64,000 bases of DNA from Candidatus Kapaibacterium sp. (GCA_025455065.1 JALONG010000003.1:124001-188000), one strand, 5' to 3'; shown: positions 10,501-18,641, counted from the stretch's first letter. A program made the numbers and translations. Notes: generated by a model not told the origin, from the letters alone.

Positions 10501-11109
10501 TTCTGCCGTAGCGGCAAGCGCATAGACATCATTTGTGAGCGGTGAAGATGCAAGATTTTTGTAGGATGTAAACCGAAGCGTTGTGCGGTCAAATTTTGCC
10601 AAACCGTCGTTGGTTGCAACCCAGATATTTCCTTGTGTGTCTTCGGTAATGACGCGGATATCCAAACCCGGCGCGTCATCGGAAGGCGCACCGGATTTGA
10701 TTCCGTTGCCGTAATTGGTAAATTTTTCGGTTGTGTAATCAAACAGGCTTAATCCGCCATCTTTTGTGCCTATCCACAACATTCCGTTTTTGTCTTCAAA
10801 GAGCGCCTGAATATGGCTGTCAGCAAGGCTTGTAGAATGAGCAGAATTACGAAAAACCGTAAACGTGTAACCGTCAAATCGGTTCAAACCGTCTTGTGTG
10901 CCAATCCACAAAAAGCCCCGTTTGTCTTGCAGAATGGTAAAAGCATTGCTTTGCGACAAGCCGTGTTCGACTGAATAGCGTGCAAATTTGACCACTGGTT
11001 GGGCGTTGCCGGATGATATTTGCCCAAACAAAGCAATCATCACGGTCAAAGCTGCAAGCAATAATCGGTGGTAAAGAATGAAAAAACGAGTATTCGGCGT
11101 AGTTCCCAT
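7540..11109 (-). CDS. Two-component propeller sensor histidine kinase
   Basis: 1189 residues. An N-terminal signal/anchor (MGTTPNTRFFILYHRLLLAA then a hydrophobic run to about 35) leads into a long periplasmic region of Reg_prop repeats (recurring GxLWIGTxxGLxRFD, about 40-740), forming two seven-bladed propellers in this family. A Y_Y_Y domain follows (about 745-810, YAYKLEGFDETW). Then come one membrane helix (about 818-842), a coiled coil (845-950), HisKA with H968 in SISHEFRTPITVI, and HATPase (N-box ILSNVLSNAVKFS, DEGMGIDDEDM, GVGLGLSIVNKL). It lacks the C-terminal receiver and AraC HTH of Bacteroides hybrid regulators, so its partner is elsewhere. Start 11109 is chosen for the signal peptide; the frame is open to 11241. 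Confidence 0.93.
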   Translation of the reverse strand: MGTTPNTRFFILYHRLLLAALTVMIALFGQISSGNAQPVVKFARYSVEHGLSQSNAFTILQDKRGFLWIGTQDGLNRFDGYTFTVFRNSAHSTSLADSHIQALFEDKNGMLWIGTKDGGLSLFDYTTEKFTNYGNGIKSGAPSDDAPGLDIRVITEDTQGNIWVATNDGLAKFDRTTLRFTSYKNLASSPLTNDVYALAATAEGTLWVGTFDGLLHFSPKTGKAELVQQGLGSRKIRALLLSKYFPELLWVGTENGLFTLHTKHHTCAAFTALRQDAGDMQVFSANNVRSLCEDRRGNVWIGSYGGGLLQYDVQTKRLTVHKREDTRSSSLSNNFIFTVYEDRSGVLWSGNYGGGMNKYDPALGKFTTYARDPHATLPLSNSFVYSFFEEKDRTLWVGTSNGLNKLVNRERGEFAVYYPSGRLDPSNPINVIRAIHQDNKGIFWISSGKGLLKFNPATGRFTVFNPTPINPAVPDTNSFAHAIAADDKGMLWLGTYGAGVYCFNPTTEKFIAHYTHESNNTNSLAHNQVFTLLWDKSGQLWIGTNGGGVSLFKPQTQEFTTYKHDPLVTGSISNNIVRSILQDKSGKMWFGTVSGLNRFDADKQTFTAVREKDGLANNVVYGILEDKNGNLWASTNRGLSRYTPDGIKPTKQSSNPFYNFDAADGLQNNEFNTGAYHKGASGRMYFGGIQGFNEFFPDSIRRNEYMMPVVITGFRKRGIPVELPQSLSILKELEIPAQDNVFSFEFTALNFTLPEKNVYAYKLEGFDETWQYHGTRREATYTNLSGGTYTFRVKAANNDGIWNEEGASLRVVILPYWYLRWWALVLWISIAAGIAFWVYKWRVKTIEESNKVLQKTVDERTQEVQRQITILNELAQEIELANTELQDRNSQVEKRNAQFAEMNQQLNEKNQLLDQTLAELHSLNQELESRIQERTIELKQAKEALEKALVQEQEINTLRARLIASISHEFRTPITVIQSSCGILQRYIDKMTSEQRQKQFGHIEESSRRLVNILDAVIMMSTIENRPMRLMPADVVKRTEELVRDFNIHQEPDGVAPDRISFNTQVEMSVVNIDEEALRQILSNVLSNAVKFSPPESPVIVEFTQKPETLLWSIKDEGMGIDDEDMPYVFDLFYRSEKTESSTIQGVGLGLSIVNKLVEIMRGEVWFETEVGKGTTFFVEIPIVQRGTM

Positions 11110-11177
11110 GCGAAACGGTCTCTCACGTAAGAAAAATGTCCTAAAAAAGTGCCCCCACATTTTGGAGAAATTCACCA

Positions 11178-11185
11178 CAAATATA
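11178..11185 (-). promoter_or_regulatory. Candidate -7 box for the sensor kinase
   Basis: TATATTTG on the minus strand matches the Bacteroidota -7 consensus TAnnTTTG, about 70 nt before the kinase ATG. No good TTG -33 element lies 19-21 nt upstream. Confidence 0.35.
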
Positions 11186-11249
11186 GCAAGTTCTTTGATT
11201 CTGTCAGCGTTTTTGCTGCCAAATTTATGCCGCAGTCCCACATTTTTCG

Positions 11250-11257
11250 TAGCTTTG
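11250..11257 (+). promoter_or_regulatory. Candidate -7 box for the carotenoid desaturase
   Basis: TAGCTTTG on the plus strand fits TAnnTTTG and lies 33 nt before the desaturase ATG. A weak TTTATG lies about 20 nt upstream. With the minus-strand box at 11178 this makes a divergent promoter region. Confidence 0.35.
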
Positions 11258-11290
11258 TGATTATTTCTTCACCATTTGAAAAAGAACAAT

Positions 11291-12787
11291 ATGACAACAC
11301 AAAAAGTGATTGTGATTGGTGGCGGTTTGGCAGGCCTCAGCGGCGCAATACGCCTTGCGCGGATGGGCTTCCGCGTACAACTTTTCGAGAAAAATGACCG
11401 TGCGGGCGGAAAGATGAACATTCTGAAATTACAAGGCACGGCAGGTGAATACCGCTTCGGAACAGGTCCCTCGCTGCTGACGATGCCCTTTGTTTTTGAT
11501 GAACTTTTCGACTTCGCCGGCGTAGAACGCTCTTCGGTGCTTGATTTTGTGCCTGTTGAGCCGATTTGCCGTTACTTTTATCCCGACGGAACACGTTTGA
11601 ATACCTACGCCGATAAGCAACGCATGATGCACGAACTCCACCAGCGCATTTCGCCTGAAGAAGCACGGAATTACGACAAATTCCTCGCTTACACAAAGCG
11701 CATTTACGATTTAACCGCAGAAATTTTCCTTTTCACGCCTTTTCAAGAACTTCGGAAACTCCTGCACCTGCGCCATATTCCGACGCTGTTACGTTTACCG
11801 CAGATTGACCCCATGCGCAACGTTCATGCAGCCGTAAGCAAGTATTTCTCCGATGCGCGGCTTGTTCAACTCTTCGACCGTTACCCCACCTACAACGGCT
11901 CCAGTCCGTTTCTCGCTCCGGCAACGCTGAACATTATTCCTTGGGTGGAATTTGGTTTTGGCGGGTTTTATGTGCGTGGCGGGATGTACCGTTTGGCAGA
12001 AGAAATGACGCGGCTTGCAGAGAATCTTGGTGTTGAAATCACTACCGGAAGCGCCGTAGAAAAAATTCTTCATGACGGCAAGCGTGTACGCGGTGTGCAG
12101 GTACAAGGCGAGAAGATTGATGCGGATTATGTGCTTTGTAATGCCGATGTTGTCGAGGCGTATAATGGTCTTTTGGACGGCTTTCCTTCCCGCACAAAGC
12201 AGCTCAACCGCTTGGAAGCATCTGTTTCGGGCATGGTATTTTATTGGGGCATGAAGCGCACATTTCCTGAACTTGAGCATCACAATATTTTGTTTTCCGA
12301 TAATTACCAGCGCGAATTTGACCAAATTTTCACACAAAAAATCGCTCCCGACGACCCAACGGTGTATATTTCGATTAGCTCCAAAACCGATACCATTCAT
12401 GCGCCCGCAGGCGGAGAAAACTGGTTTGTGCTGCTGAATATGCCATATTTGAACGGGCAGAATTGGCACACAGAGAAAGACCGCATGAAATCTGCTGTTC
12501 TGAAGCGTCTCCTCAGCGCGGGAATAGACGCGGAAAGTGCCATTGATACAGAAGCCGTGCATACGCCGGAGGATTTGTACAATCTTTACCGCAGCAACAA
12601 AGGCAGCATTTACGGCATTTCCTCGAATACGCAAATGGCAGCATTTATGCGCCCTGCAAACCGCAGTCGGGATGTGCGCGGTTTGTATTTTTGCGGCGGT
12701 TCGTCGCATCCGGGCGGCGGAGTGCCGCTTGTGGTCTTGTCAGGCAAAATGGCGGCGGAATTGATTCAGGAAGATGCCGAGATATAG
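11291..12787 (+). CDS. Phytoene desaturase family FAD oxidoreductase
   Basis: 498 residues. The N-terminal dinucleotide-binding motif is VIVIGGGLAGLSGAIRLA followed by LFEKNDRAGGKMN. The C-terminal FAD motif GLYFCGGSSHPGGGVPLVVL is typical of the CrtI/CrtN/CrtD carotenoid desaturases, which introduce double bonds into C40 or C30 polyenes at the membrane. Whether it acts on phytoene (CrtI) or on a hydroxylated intermediate (CrtD, 3,4-desaturase) cannot be told from sequence alone. No crtB or cyclase gene is adjacent, so it is an isolated pathway gene here. ATG 11291 (MTTQKVIVIGGG) is preferred to the in-frame TTG at 11276. Confidence 0.85.
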   Translation: MTTQKVIVIGGGLAGLSGAIRLARMGFRVQLFEKNDRAGGKMNILKLQGTAGEYRFGTGPSLLTMPFVFDELFDFAGVERSSVLDFVPVEPICRYFYPDGTRLNTYADKQRMMHELHQRISPEEARNYDKFLAYTKRIYDLTAEIFLFTPFQELRKLLHLRHIPTLLRLPQIDPMRNVHAAVSKYFSDARLVQLFDRYPTYNGSSPFLAPATLNIIPWVEFGFGGFYVRGGMYRLAEEMTRLAENLGVEITTGSAVEKILHDGKRVRGVQVQGEKIDADYVLCNADVVEAYNGLLDGFPSRTKQLNRLEASVSGMVFYWGMKRTFPELEHHNILFSDNYQREFDQIFTQKIAPDDPTVYISISSKTDTIHAPAGGENWFVLLNMPYLNGQNWHTEKDRMKSAVLKRLLSAGIDAESAIDTEAVHTPEDLYNLYRSNKGSIYGISSNTQMAAFMRPANRSRDVRGLYFCGGSSHPGGGVPLVVLSGKMAAELIQEDAEI

Positions 12788-12899
12788 TTTTTGTCGTTCA
12801 ATCTTGGTGGAAAGAGGTTTTGCGGAAGTTTTGCCATCAACGCTGATTTGTGTAACTTGTTTTCACTCATCCATTCTTGGTATATCAACCTTGCGAATT

Positions 12900-13145
12900 A
12901 TGAATTATCAGGATATAATCACCATTGAACCCGACAAACGAAGCGGGAAGCCGTGTATTCGTGGGCTGCGCATTACGGTGTTTGACATATTGGAATACCT
13001 CGCATCGGGTATGACACACGAGGAAATTCTCAGCGAATTTCCTGACTTGACCACTGACGATATTCGTGCCTGCCTTGCGTTTGCTGCTGACAGAGAGCGT
13101 AGTTCCGTGATTCATCTTGCAAAACGTTATGAAACTGCTGCTTGA
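12900..13145 (+). CDS. DUF433 antitoxin-like protein
   Basis: 81 residues. The pattern ITIEPDKRSGKPCIRGLRITVFDILEYLASG, followed by EEILSEFPDLTTDDIRACLAFAA, is the DUF433 winged-helix family (VapB45-like), commonly the DNA-binding antitoxin partner of a DUF5615 PIN-like toxin. The downstream DUF5615 gene overlaps its 3' end by 17 bp, so the two are probably translationally coupled. ATG 12900 places the family motif at the N-terminus; the open frame back to 12774 encodes nothing recognisable. No SD is visible. Confidence 0.88.
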   Translation: MNYQDIITIEPDKRSGKPCIRGLRITVFDILEYLASGMTHEEILSEFPDLTTDDIRACLAFAADRERSSVIHLAKRYETAA

Positions 13146-13461
13146 TGCAAATTTGCCCCCTCAATTAGCGCAGCGTTTACGTGACCTGTACCCCAAATCC
13201 CAGCACGTGCGCAGCGTATCGCTACGAAACGCTGACGACACGGCAATTTGGAATTACGCCAAACGCGAAGGCTTTACGATTGTGAGTAAAGATTCTGACT
13301 TCTATCACCGCAGTATTCTCCTTGGTTTTCCGCCGAAAGTCATATGGCTGAAACTTGGTAACTGCTCAACACACTTGATTGAACAAACATTGCGAGCAAA
13401 TGTTACCCTTGTACTGAACTTTGAGGCAGATACAACCGCGTCGTACTTAATTCTTGTGTAA
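13129..13461 (+). CDS. DUF5615 PIN-like toxin
   Basis: 110 residues. The N-terminus MKLLLDANLPPQLAQRL supplies the first acidic residue of the PIN-like fold. The central IVSKDSDFYHRSILLGFPPKVIWLKLGN matches DUF5615 (Mut7-C/VapC45-like), with the KDxDF acidic pair. Members are predicted ribonucleases paired with DUF433 antitoxins; RNase activity is inferred here. ATG 13129 lies inside the 3' end of the DUF433 gene. The pair stands between two unrelated genes with no other mobile signature. Confidence 0.87.
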   Translation: MKLLLDANLPPQLAQRLRDLYPKSQHVRSVSLRNADDTAIWNYAKREGFTIVSKDSDFYHRSILLGFPPKVIWLKLGNCSTHLIEQTLRANVTLVLNFEADTTASYLILV

Positions 13462-13644
13462 ATTCTTCTGAAACATCGCTCACACGCTGCGCAAAAAGAA
13501 AAGTTGAATATCACTTCCGGCACTCACAAAAAACTTGCATAAGCACACGATTTACGCTATTTTCCGCCTCGCATATTGTTCGTACTTCCAATGTGTTGTG
13601 CGCAACGTTTTTACCACAATGTTCTACCCTTTTTTCTACCGACA

Positions 13645-13980
13645 ATGAACGAAATACCCCAAGACCAAACCATGAACATCAATATCGAACTCGGCGAAAA
13701 AGAAGCTGAGGGCATTTATTCCAACATGGCGATAATCTCTCATTCCCCCGCAGAGTTTATCGTTGATTTTACGCGGATTCTCCCCGGTGTACCGAAAGCC
13801 CGCGTCCATGCTCGTATCGTTATGACTCCGCAACACGCGAAATATCTGCTTCACGCTCTGCACGACAATATCTCCCGCTACGAAGCGCAATACGGTGAAA
13901 TCAACATCGAAAACCAAATGATGAATCCTGTGGGCGGCTCATTCCCTGTGGGCGGCAATTCGGGAGCGCAGTTTCATTAA
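13645..13980 (+). CDS. DUF3467 family protein
   Basis: 111 residues. The core reads INIELGEKEAEGIYSNMA, then ISHSPAEFIVDFTRILPGVPKARVHARIVMTP and HAKYLLHALHDNISRYE, which is the DUF3467 family found widely in Bacteroidota and other phyla, with no established function. It is soluble with no signal peptide and has a Gly/Pro/Asn-rich tail. ATG 13645 is chosen; ATG 13672 (MNINIELGEKE) is an alternative. It stands alone between the toxin-antitoxin pair and a long inverted-repeat element. Confidence 0.85.
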   Translation: MNEIPQDQTMNINIELGEKEAEGIYSNMAIISHSPAEFIVDFTRILPGVPKARVHARIVMTPQHAKYLLHALHDNISRYEAQYGEINIENQMMNPVGGSFPVGGNSGAQFH

Positions 13981-14006
13981 CTTTTGAAGTATGTCCTAAG
14001 AAATTT

Positions 14007-14252
14007 TCCACGAATCGCACAAATCTTCACGAATCAAGATTATTCTCTGTAGAACTTAGTATGTCATTCTTAATTTAAGTAGTTATTTTTAATCAAGCAT
14101 TTATGCGGCATGACAAAATCAAAGTGGCTTAAATACTTGTTTTTTAATAATGGTTTATTTTTTTAATAATGGTTTATTTTAAGAACAATGTACTTAGTAC
14201 AACAATCTTGTACTGCCATAATACATTCGTGCCAATTCGTGCGATTCGTGGA
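14007..14252. repeat. Inverted-repeat intergenic element (MITE/REP-like)
   Basis: The outer arms 14007-14034 and 14225-14252 are inverted repeats matching at 24 of 28 positions, each carrying the motif GCGATTCGTGGA or its complement. A second, weaker inner pair surrounds ACTTAGT (about 14055) and ACTTAGT-complement (about 14190). The interior contains a 19-bp tandem duplication of TAATAATGGTTTAT (14145 and 14164). It occupies most of the 407-bp gap between the DUF3467 and GH57 genes; I see no gene in this gap. The arm sequence resembles widely dispersed attcgtg-type repeats known from other bacterial genomes. Confidence 0.65.
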
Positions 14253-14376
14253 CATAAATAATTCAAATTCTTGAGTATTACAAGCCGGGACAGATTCCAC
14301 ACTTCGCAGCCTTGAGACCGCGCCAAATCTAGCACTTAACAAAGTTCTCTTTTTTTATTTTCCATTTCTCTTTTTC

Positions 14377-14382
14377 AGGAGG
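14377..14382 (+). promoter_or_regulatory. Strong Shine-Dalgarno for the GH57 gene
   Basis: AGGAGG with a 5-nt spacer to the GTG at 14388. It decides the GTG start and is unusual in this window, where most genes lack an SD. Confidence 0.85.
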
Positions 14383-14387
14383 TTGTT

Positions 14388-16316
14388 GTGCATAACGGAA
14401 ACGTTGTATTGACCTTGCATACGCACTTGCCGTGGGTGCTGCATCACGGCGCTTGGCCCCACGGCTCGGATTGGCTTTGTGAGGCGGTTGCGGAGTGTTA
14501 CATTCCGCTTCTGAACATTTTGAACGAACTCGTTGAAGAAGGCTCTACGTCGAAGATGACGTTTGATATTTCGCCCGTAAATTGCGAACAAATGGAGCAT
14601 CCCGATTTCGAGGAAATCTTCCTGCGCTACTGCCAAGACAAGATTTTAGGCGCTCAGGCAGATTACGAGTATTTCATCCACAGCGAACACGAACAGTTTT
14701 TCGCTCCAATGGCGAAATTCTGGGAATCGTGGTATGCCCAAAAGCGTGATGAATACTTGTACCGCTACAATAAATCCATTATCGGCGGCTTCAAAAAATT
14801 GCAAGACGCAGGTGTGATTGAAGTGATGACGTGTGGCGCTACACACGGCTATTTTGCACTGCTCGGCATGGATAAAAGTATCCGCACACAGATGAAAGTG
14901 GCAAAGGAAAATTACATCAAATATTTCGGTCGCGCCCCGCGTGGAACGTGGCTTCCTGAGTGTGCATACCGTCCCGGATTTGATTGGCGCACGTTCGTCA
15001 AATCACCCCACCACCAGCATCCCGCCTACCGCTATGGCGTGGAGAATTTCGTCAAAGAGCAAGGCATTGAGTATTTCGTCGTGGACGAGCATTTGCCCAA
15101 AGGCGGCACCCCGCTTGGCGTTTTGATTGACCAAGACGGCGGCAAACAGCGCCTTATGTCCACGATGGCTCCCGAATACACGCACTTCCCTTGGAACTTC
15201 GATAAATCGCCGATGAGCCTGTACAATGTCAGTTCTCACGGCGACATTGAAAACCAAAAAACGGCTGTTGCTTTTGCACGGCACCAAAATATCGCCATGC
15301 AGGTTTGGAGCGCTGAAGCGGGCTATCCGGGCGACCCTGATTATCTGGATTTCCACAAGAAAAAAATGCCGTCCGGGCTGCGCTATTGGCGCGTAACCGA
15401 CACCAAAGCCGATATGCAGTACAAGCAGCCCTACAATCCCGATTGGATTTTGGGGAAAATCGGCAACCAGATTCATCACTTTGTTTATTGCATCGAAGGT
15501 GCATTGGGGCATTACAAATACCAAACCGGCAAAGAAGGAACGCTCTGTCTGCCGTTCGATACGGAACTTTTCGGGCATTGGTGGTTCGAGGGACCGCTAT
15601 TTATCAAGGCGTTGCTCAAAGCGCTGCATCATTCCCCCTACGCAAGCGCCGTTACTGCTTCCGAGCAGCTTGACCACATCAAACCGCACGAAGTAATGCG
15701 CTTCCCGGAAGGCTCGTGGGGCGAAAACGGTAATCACAACGTCTGGATGAACGACGGCACAAAATGGACATGGGAACTCATTTACGAGGCTGAACAGCGC
15801 TTCGATGCTATCATGGGCAAGTTCGACCCCAAGAAAATGGATGCAACCATGCGCCGCCTCTGCACACAGGCAATGCGCGAACTCCTGCTGTTGCAGTCGT
15901 CCGATTGGCAATTCCTCATCACAACGTGGTCTGCACGGGATTACGCCGAGCGTCGTTTTATGTTCCATTATTCCGACTTCAAGAAACTGTGCGACCTCGC
16001 GGAGCATTACGCCGCCTCGAAAAAACTTTCCAAAGAGGATGACCACGCCGTAACGGAAATGGAAGAGCGCAACAGCATTTTCCCCGAACTCGAAATCGAG
16101 TGGTGGAATGACCCGTTGAAGCCGCATCAAGACTACGTTCCGGGAGCAAAACCCGCAAAAAAGAAAGTCGCCGCCAAAGCTGAAGAATCCACAGCAAAGC
16201 CCAAAGCGGCAGCAAAACCAAAAGCTGAAACAAAGCCGAAGACAGAAGCAAAGGCTAAGAGTGAAGCAAAGCCCAAAGCGGCGGCAAAGAAAGCAGCACC
16301 TGCACAGAAAAAGTAA
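14388..16316 (+). CDS. GH57 family glucan branching enzyme/amylase-like protein
   Basis: 642 residues. Conserved GH57 regions are visible: LHTHLPWV near the N-terminus, GTWLPECAYRPG with the predicted nucleophile E191, and FDTELFGHWWFEGP with the predicted acid/base D391. The rest of the domain carries the DUF1957 C-terminal signature (LLLLQSSDWQFLITT). The closest functional type is the GH57 1,4-alpha-glucan branching enzyme, which makes alpha-1,6 branches in glycogen; amylase or 4-alpha-glucanotransferase activity is possible. The last ~55 residues are a Lys/Ala/Pro/Thr-rich tail unlike the enzyme fold. There is no signal peptide, so it is cytosolic. It starts with GTG behind a strong SD. 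A terminator follows. Confidence 0.88.
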   Translation: MHNGNVVLTLHTHLPWVLHHGAWPHGSDWLCEAVAECYIPLLNILNELVEEGSTSKMTFDISPVNCEQMEHPDFEEIFLRYCQDKILGAQADYEYFIHSEHEQFFAPMAKFWESWYAQKRDEYLYRYNKSIIGGFKKLQDAGVIEVMTCGATHGYFALLGMDKSIRTQMKVAKENYIKYFGRAPRGTWLPECAYRPGFDWRTFVKSPHHQHPAYRYGVENFVKEQGIEYFVVDEHLPKGGTPLGVLIDQDGGKQRLMSTMAPEYTHFPWNFDKSPMSLYNVSSHGDIENQKTAVAFARHQNIAMQVWSAEAGYPGDPDYLDFHKKKMPSGLRYWRVTDTKADMQYKQPYNPDWILGKIGNQIHHFVYCIEGALGHYKYQTGKEGTLCLPFDTELFGHWWFEGPLFIKALLKALHHSPYASAVTASEQLDHIKPHEVMRFPEGSWGENGNHNVWMNDGTKWTWELIYEAEQRFDAIMGKFDPKKMDATMRRLCTQAMRELLLLQSSDWQFLITTWSARDYAERRFMFHYSDFKKLCDLAEHYAASKKLSKEDDHAVTEMEERNSIFPELEIEWWNDPLKPHQDYVPGAKPAKKKVAAKAEESTAKPKAAAKPKAETKPKTEAKAKSEAKPKAAAKKAAPAQKK

Positions 16317-16332
16317 TATCGGTTTGAGCAAC

Positions 16333-16377
16333 AAAAAAGCGTGTAGCCCTGTATTAACGAGGGTTACACGCTTTTTT
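16333..16377. terminator. Bidirectional intrinsic terminator after GH57
   Basis: 18-bp stem (16333-16350 with 16360-16377) with one G-U pair and a 9-nt loop, flanked by A and T runs. It serves the convergent GH57 (+) and the glycosyltransferase (-). Confidence 0.88.
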
Positions 16378-16390
16378 CGTTATCTGCTCA

Positions 16391-18535
16391 TTATTTGCCT
16401 TGTGCTGCTTGTTCCGCACGAGCAAGGTCATCTTTCAAACGCTGCGCTACGGGGTCTAGTTCCACTGCACGACGAAGTGGCGAAACAGCTTCTTTGAAGC
16501 GCCCTGCGGCAAATAATGCCATTCCCAAGCCCCACTGCATTCTGGGGTTATTTTCCAGCATCTGCACTCCCCGTGAAAATACCGTAATTGCTTTTTCGTA
16601 CTGACCGCTTTGCATCAGGCTTCCGCCGTAATTGCCAACGATAATTGCCGTATTGTTTTTGTGGCTTGTTTCGGCATTTTTCACCTTCAGCGCTTGTGCA
16701 GCAAAGACCAGCGCAGAATCATACTCGGAAAGCGCATCGTAGCAATTTGCCAGCGTCATCGGCACATCGGCGTCCACCGTTGGTGTGTCGCGCTGAATGG
16801 CTATACGAAGTATTCCGCTTGCTTCGGTGAGAAGTTGTACTGCCTGCGTCGTGTCATTCAGTCGCCCCGTTTGCAAAGCGTTTACGACAGTTTGTCCGTA
16901 GCATTTCGCCGCGTAGCACGTATATCCCGGTGTATTTTTGTAGAGTGCGGAGGTCAAAACCCGCTCAAAACCTTGCTTCCCGTTGCGCAGAGCATTTTCC
17001 AAATCTCCCGCTTGGTCATAGCACAAGGCAATCGTGGTGTAAAGTTGCGGGTCATTGACCGAATCAATAGCACGGGCTTGCTCCAAGTGTTGAAGCGCCT
17101 CCCGCATAATTTGTTGCCGTGTGACACTTTCGGTCATGGTCATTGAACGGAGAAGCAGCGCCTTGGCGTATTCGGTTTGTGCTTGATATGATTGAGGTGT
17201 GGAAGCAGCATCCGCCTTAAAAAGTGTTTCTTCATTTTGCCAATCACCAATACGGGAAAGCGCTTGAAGGCTATACGCAACGCAGACAATTCCTACTGCC
17301 GCAAACACCCACGCCCGTTCACGCTGCAAATATCGCATTGCCAGCAAAACAATCGCCAGCACCGCAGCCACTGACGGCATAAATACAAAGCGCTCACCTA
17401 AAAGCCCACCAACGTACACGAACAGATTCGAGACCAGCGCGATAGTTGAAAAGAAAAACAGTACACAAAATGCCAATACGTCACGCTTCGGCAGACCGCG
17501 CACAGCAAAAAAAGCCAGAGAGCCGCATAAAACAAGGGCAACAAGCGGTTGCCAATGAAACCAGCCAACAACGGGAATCGCGTTAAATGTGTAGCTGTGC
17601 GAAAGTGTGAGTGGAAAAGCAGCCTTCCCGATGTACAACACAACAAGCCACAACGCTGTTGCAGAGCGCTCCGCAAAGCCGACATTAGTGAATGGATTGG
17701 TGAGCGTTGAAGAGTAAAATGTATCTTCGACACGCCCCATAAATCCGAACCAAACAGCAAGATACATCAAGCCCACAACAAGCAATGGTGCGCTTTTTGT
17801 GAGAATTTCCCGCACACTCAATGCCGGACGAAAGAAGTATAATGCAAGCGGAAACACAGGCAAAAAGCCGATAGCGCTTTCTTTGGAAAGCAAGCCCAAA
17901 GCACAACAAACAGCGCTGCCCACAAGCATTGCAACGGATGCCGTATCAACACTTTTGACCAATAACCACAGTGCCGACACCATTCCCAAGAGCGCCAAAA
18001 TTTCGTCGCGGCTTTTGATATTGCACACAACTTCGGTGTGAATCGGGTGAACAACAAAAAGCAGCGTAACAAAAAAGGGAAGCCATTCATGCACAAAACG
18101 GCGCTGTTTCTCAGGCTCGGAAACAGAAAAAAGTGTTCGGAGAAGGAACAGCAACAACATCCCCGAAGCCGCATACAAACTGACATGTACGATATGACCC
18201 ACGAGCGGATTATTCGGGAAGAACTGCCATTCCACAGCAAACATCACCAGTGATAGCGGACGATAGGTTTTTCGCTGTCCCGTGCGACCGAGTTCTTTGT
18301 CAAAACCGTAAAACGAATCGGTGGTCAAAATCGTCGGAATCCCCTTCAAACCTTGCTTCACAACGCTATTCTCTGAAATCACCATGCGGTCATCCAACAT
18401 AAATCCGTTACGCAAGGTTTGTCCATACAACAAAAACGCCATAAAGACCAACGCCAACGCTTGCCATAGCAAGAGTTTTCGGGTAGAACTTGAGGAGTTT
18501 TGTGCAGAGCGTCGGGCTTTTTTCTGCTGTTTCAT
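16391..18535 (-). CDS. Polytopic GT-C-like glycosyltransferase with TPR domain
   Basis: 714 residues. After a basic N-terminus (KQQKKARRS) and a first membrane helix comes YGQTLRNGFMLDDRMVISEN, whose LDD motif sits in the first non-cytoplasmic loop, as in GT-C/PMT-like and TMTC-type transferases. About ten further hydrophobic helices run to roughly residue 430. The C-terminal ~280 residues are TPRs (for example AITVFSRGVQMLENNPRMQWGLGMALFAAGRFKEA). This arrangement is that of bacterial TMTC/DUF1736-like proteins, predicted to transfer sugars from a lipid carrier to exported proteins; the substrate is unknown. The nearest upstream gene on this strand is the dehydrogenase at 18642, 106 bp away. 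Confidence 0.75.
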   Translation of the reverse strand: MKQQKKARRSAQNSSSSTRKLLLWQALALVFMAFLLYGQTLRNGFMLDDRMVISENSVVKQGLKGIPTILTTDSFYGFDKELGRTGQRKTYRPLSLVMFAVEWQFFPNNPLVGHIVHVSLYAASGMLLLFLLRTLFSVSEPEKQRRFVHEWLPFFVTLLFVVHPIHTEVVCNIKSRDEILALLGMVSALWLLVKSVDTASVAMLVGSAVCCALGLLSKESAIGFLPVFPLALYFFRPALSVREILTKSAPLLVVGLMYLAVWFGFMGRVEDTFYSSTLTNPFTNVGFAERSATALWLVVLYIGKAAFPLTLSHSYTFNAIPVVGWFHWQPLVALVLCGSLAFFAVRGLPKRDVLAFCVLFFFSTIALVSNLFVYVGGLLGERFVFMPSVAAVLAIVLLAMRYLQRERAWVFAAVGIVCVAYSLQALSRIGDWQNEETLFKADAASTPQSYQAQTEYAKALLLRSMTMTESVTRQQIMREALQHLEQARAIDSVNDPQLYTTIALCYDQAGDLENALRNGKQGFERVLTSALYKNTPGYTCYAAKCYGQTVVNALQTGRLNDTTQAVQLLTEASGILRIAIQRDTPTVDADVPMTLANCYDALSEYDSALVFAAQALKVKNAETSHKNNTAIIVGNYGGSLMQSGQYEKAITVFSRGVQMLENNPRMQWGLGMALFAAGRFKEAVSPLRRAVELDPVAQRLKDDLARAEQAAQGK

Positions 18536-18641
18536 GGTTATGTGTGCTTGTGTTGGTGTTTATGCCAAAAAGCCCGTTCTAAAGCTGCCCCGAAGATGTG
18601 CCGAAGCAGTAGAACAGGAGATGACAGCAGTTATTGTTGTA

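Noticed and set aside
14145-14177. 19-bp tandem duplication as a possible CRISPR or iteron
   Set aside because: Only two copies with no spacers; it sits inside a larger inverted-repeat element.
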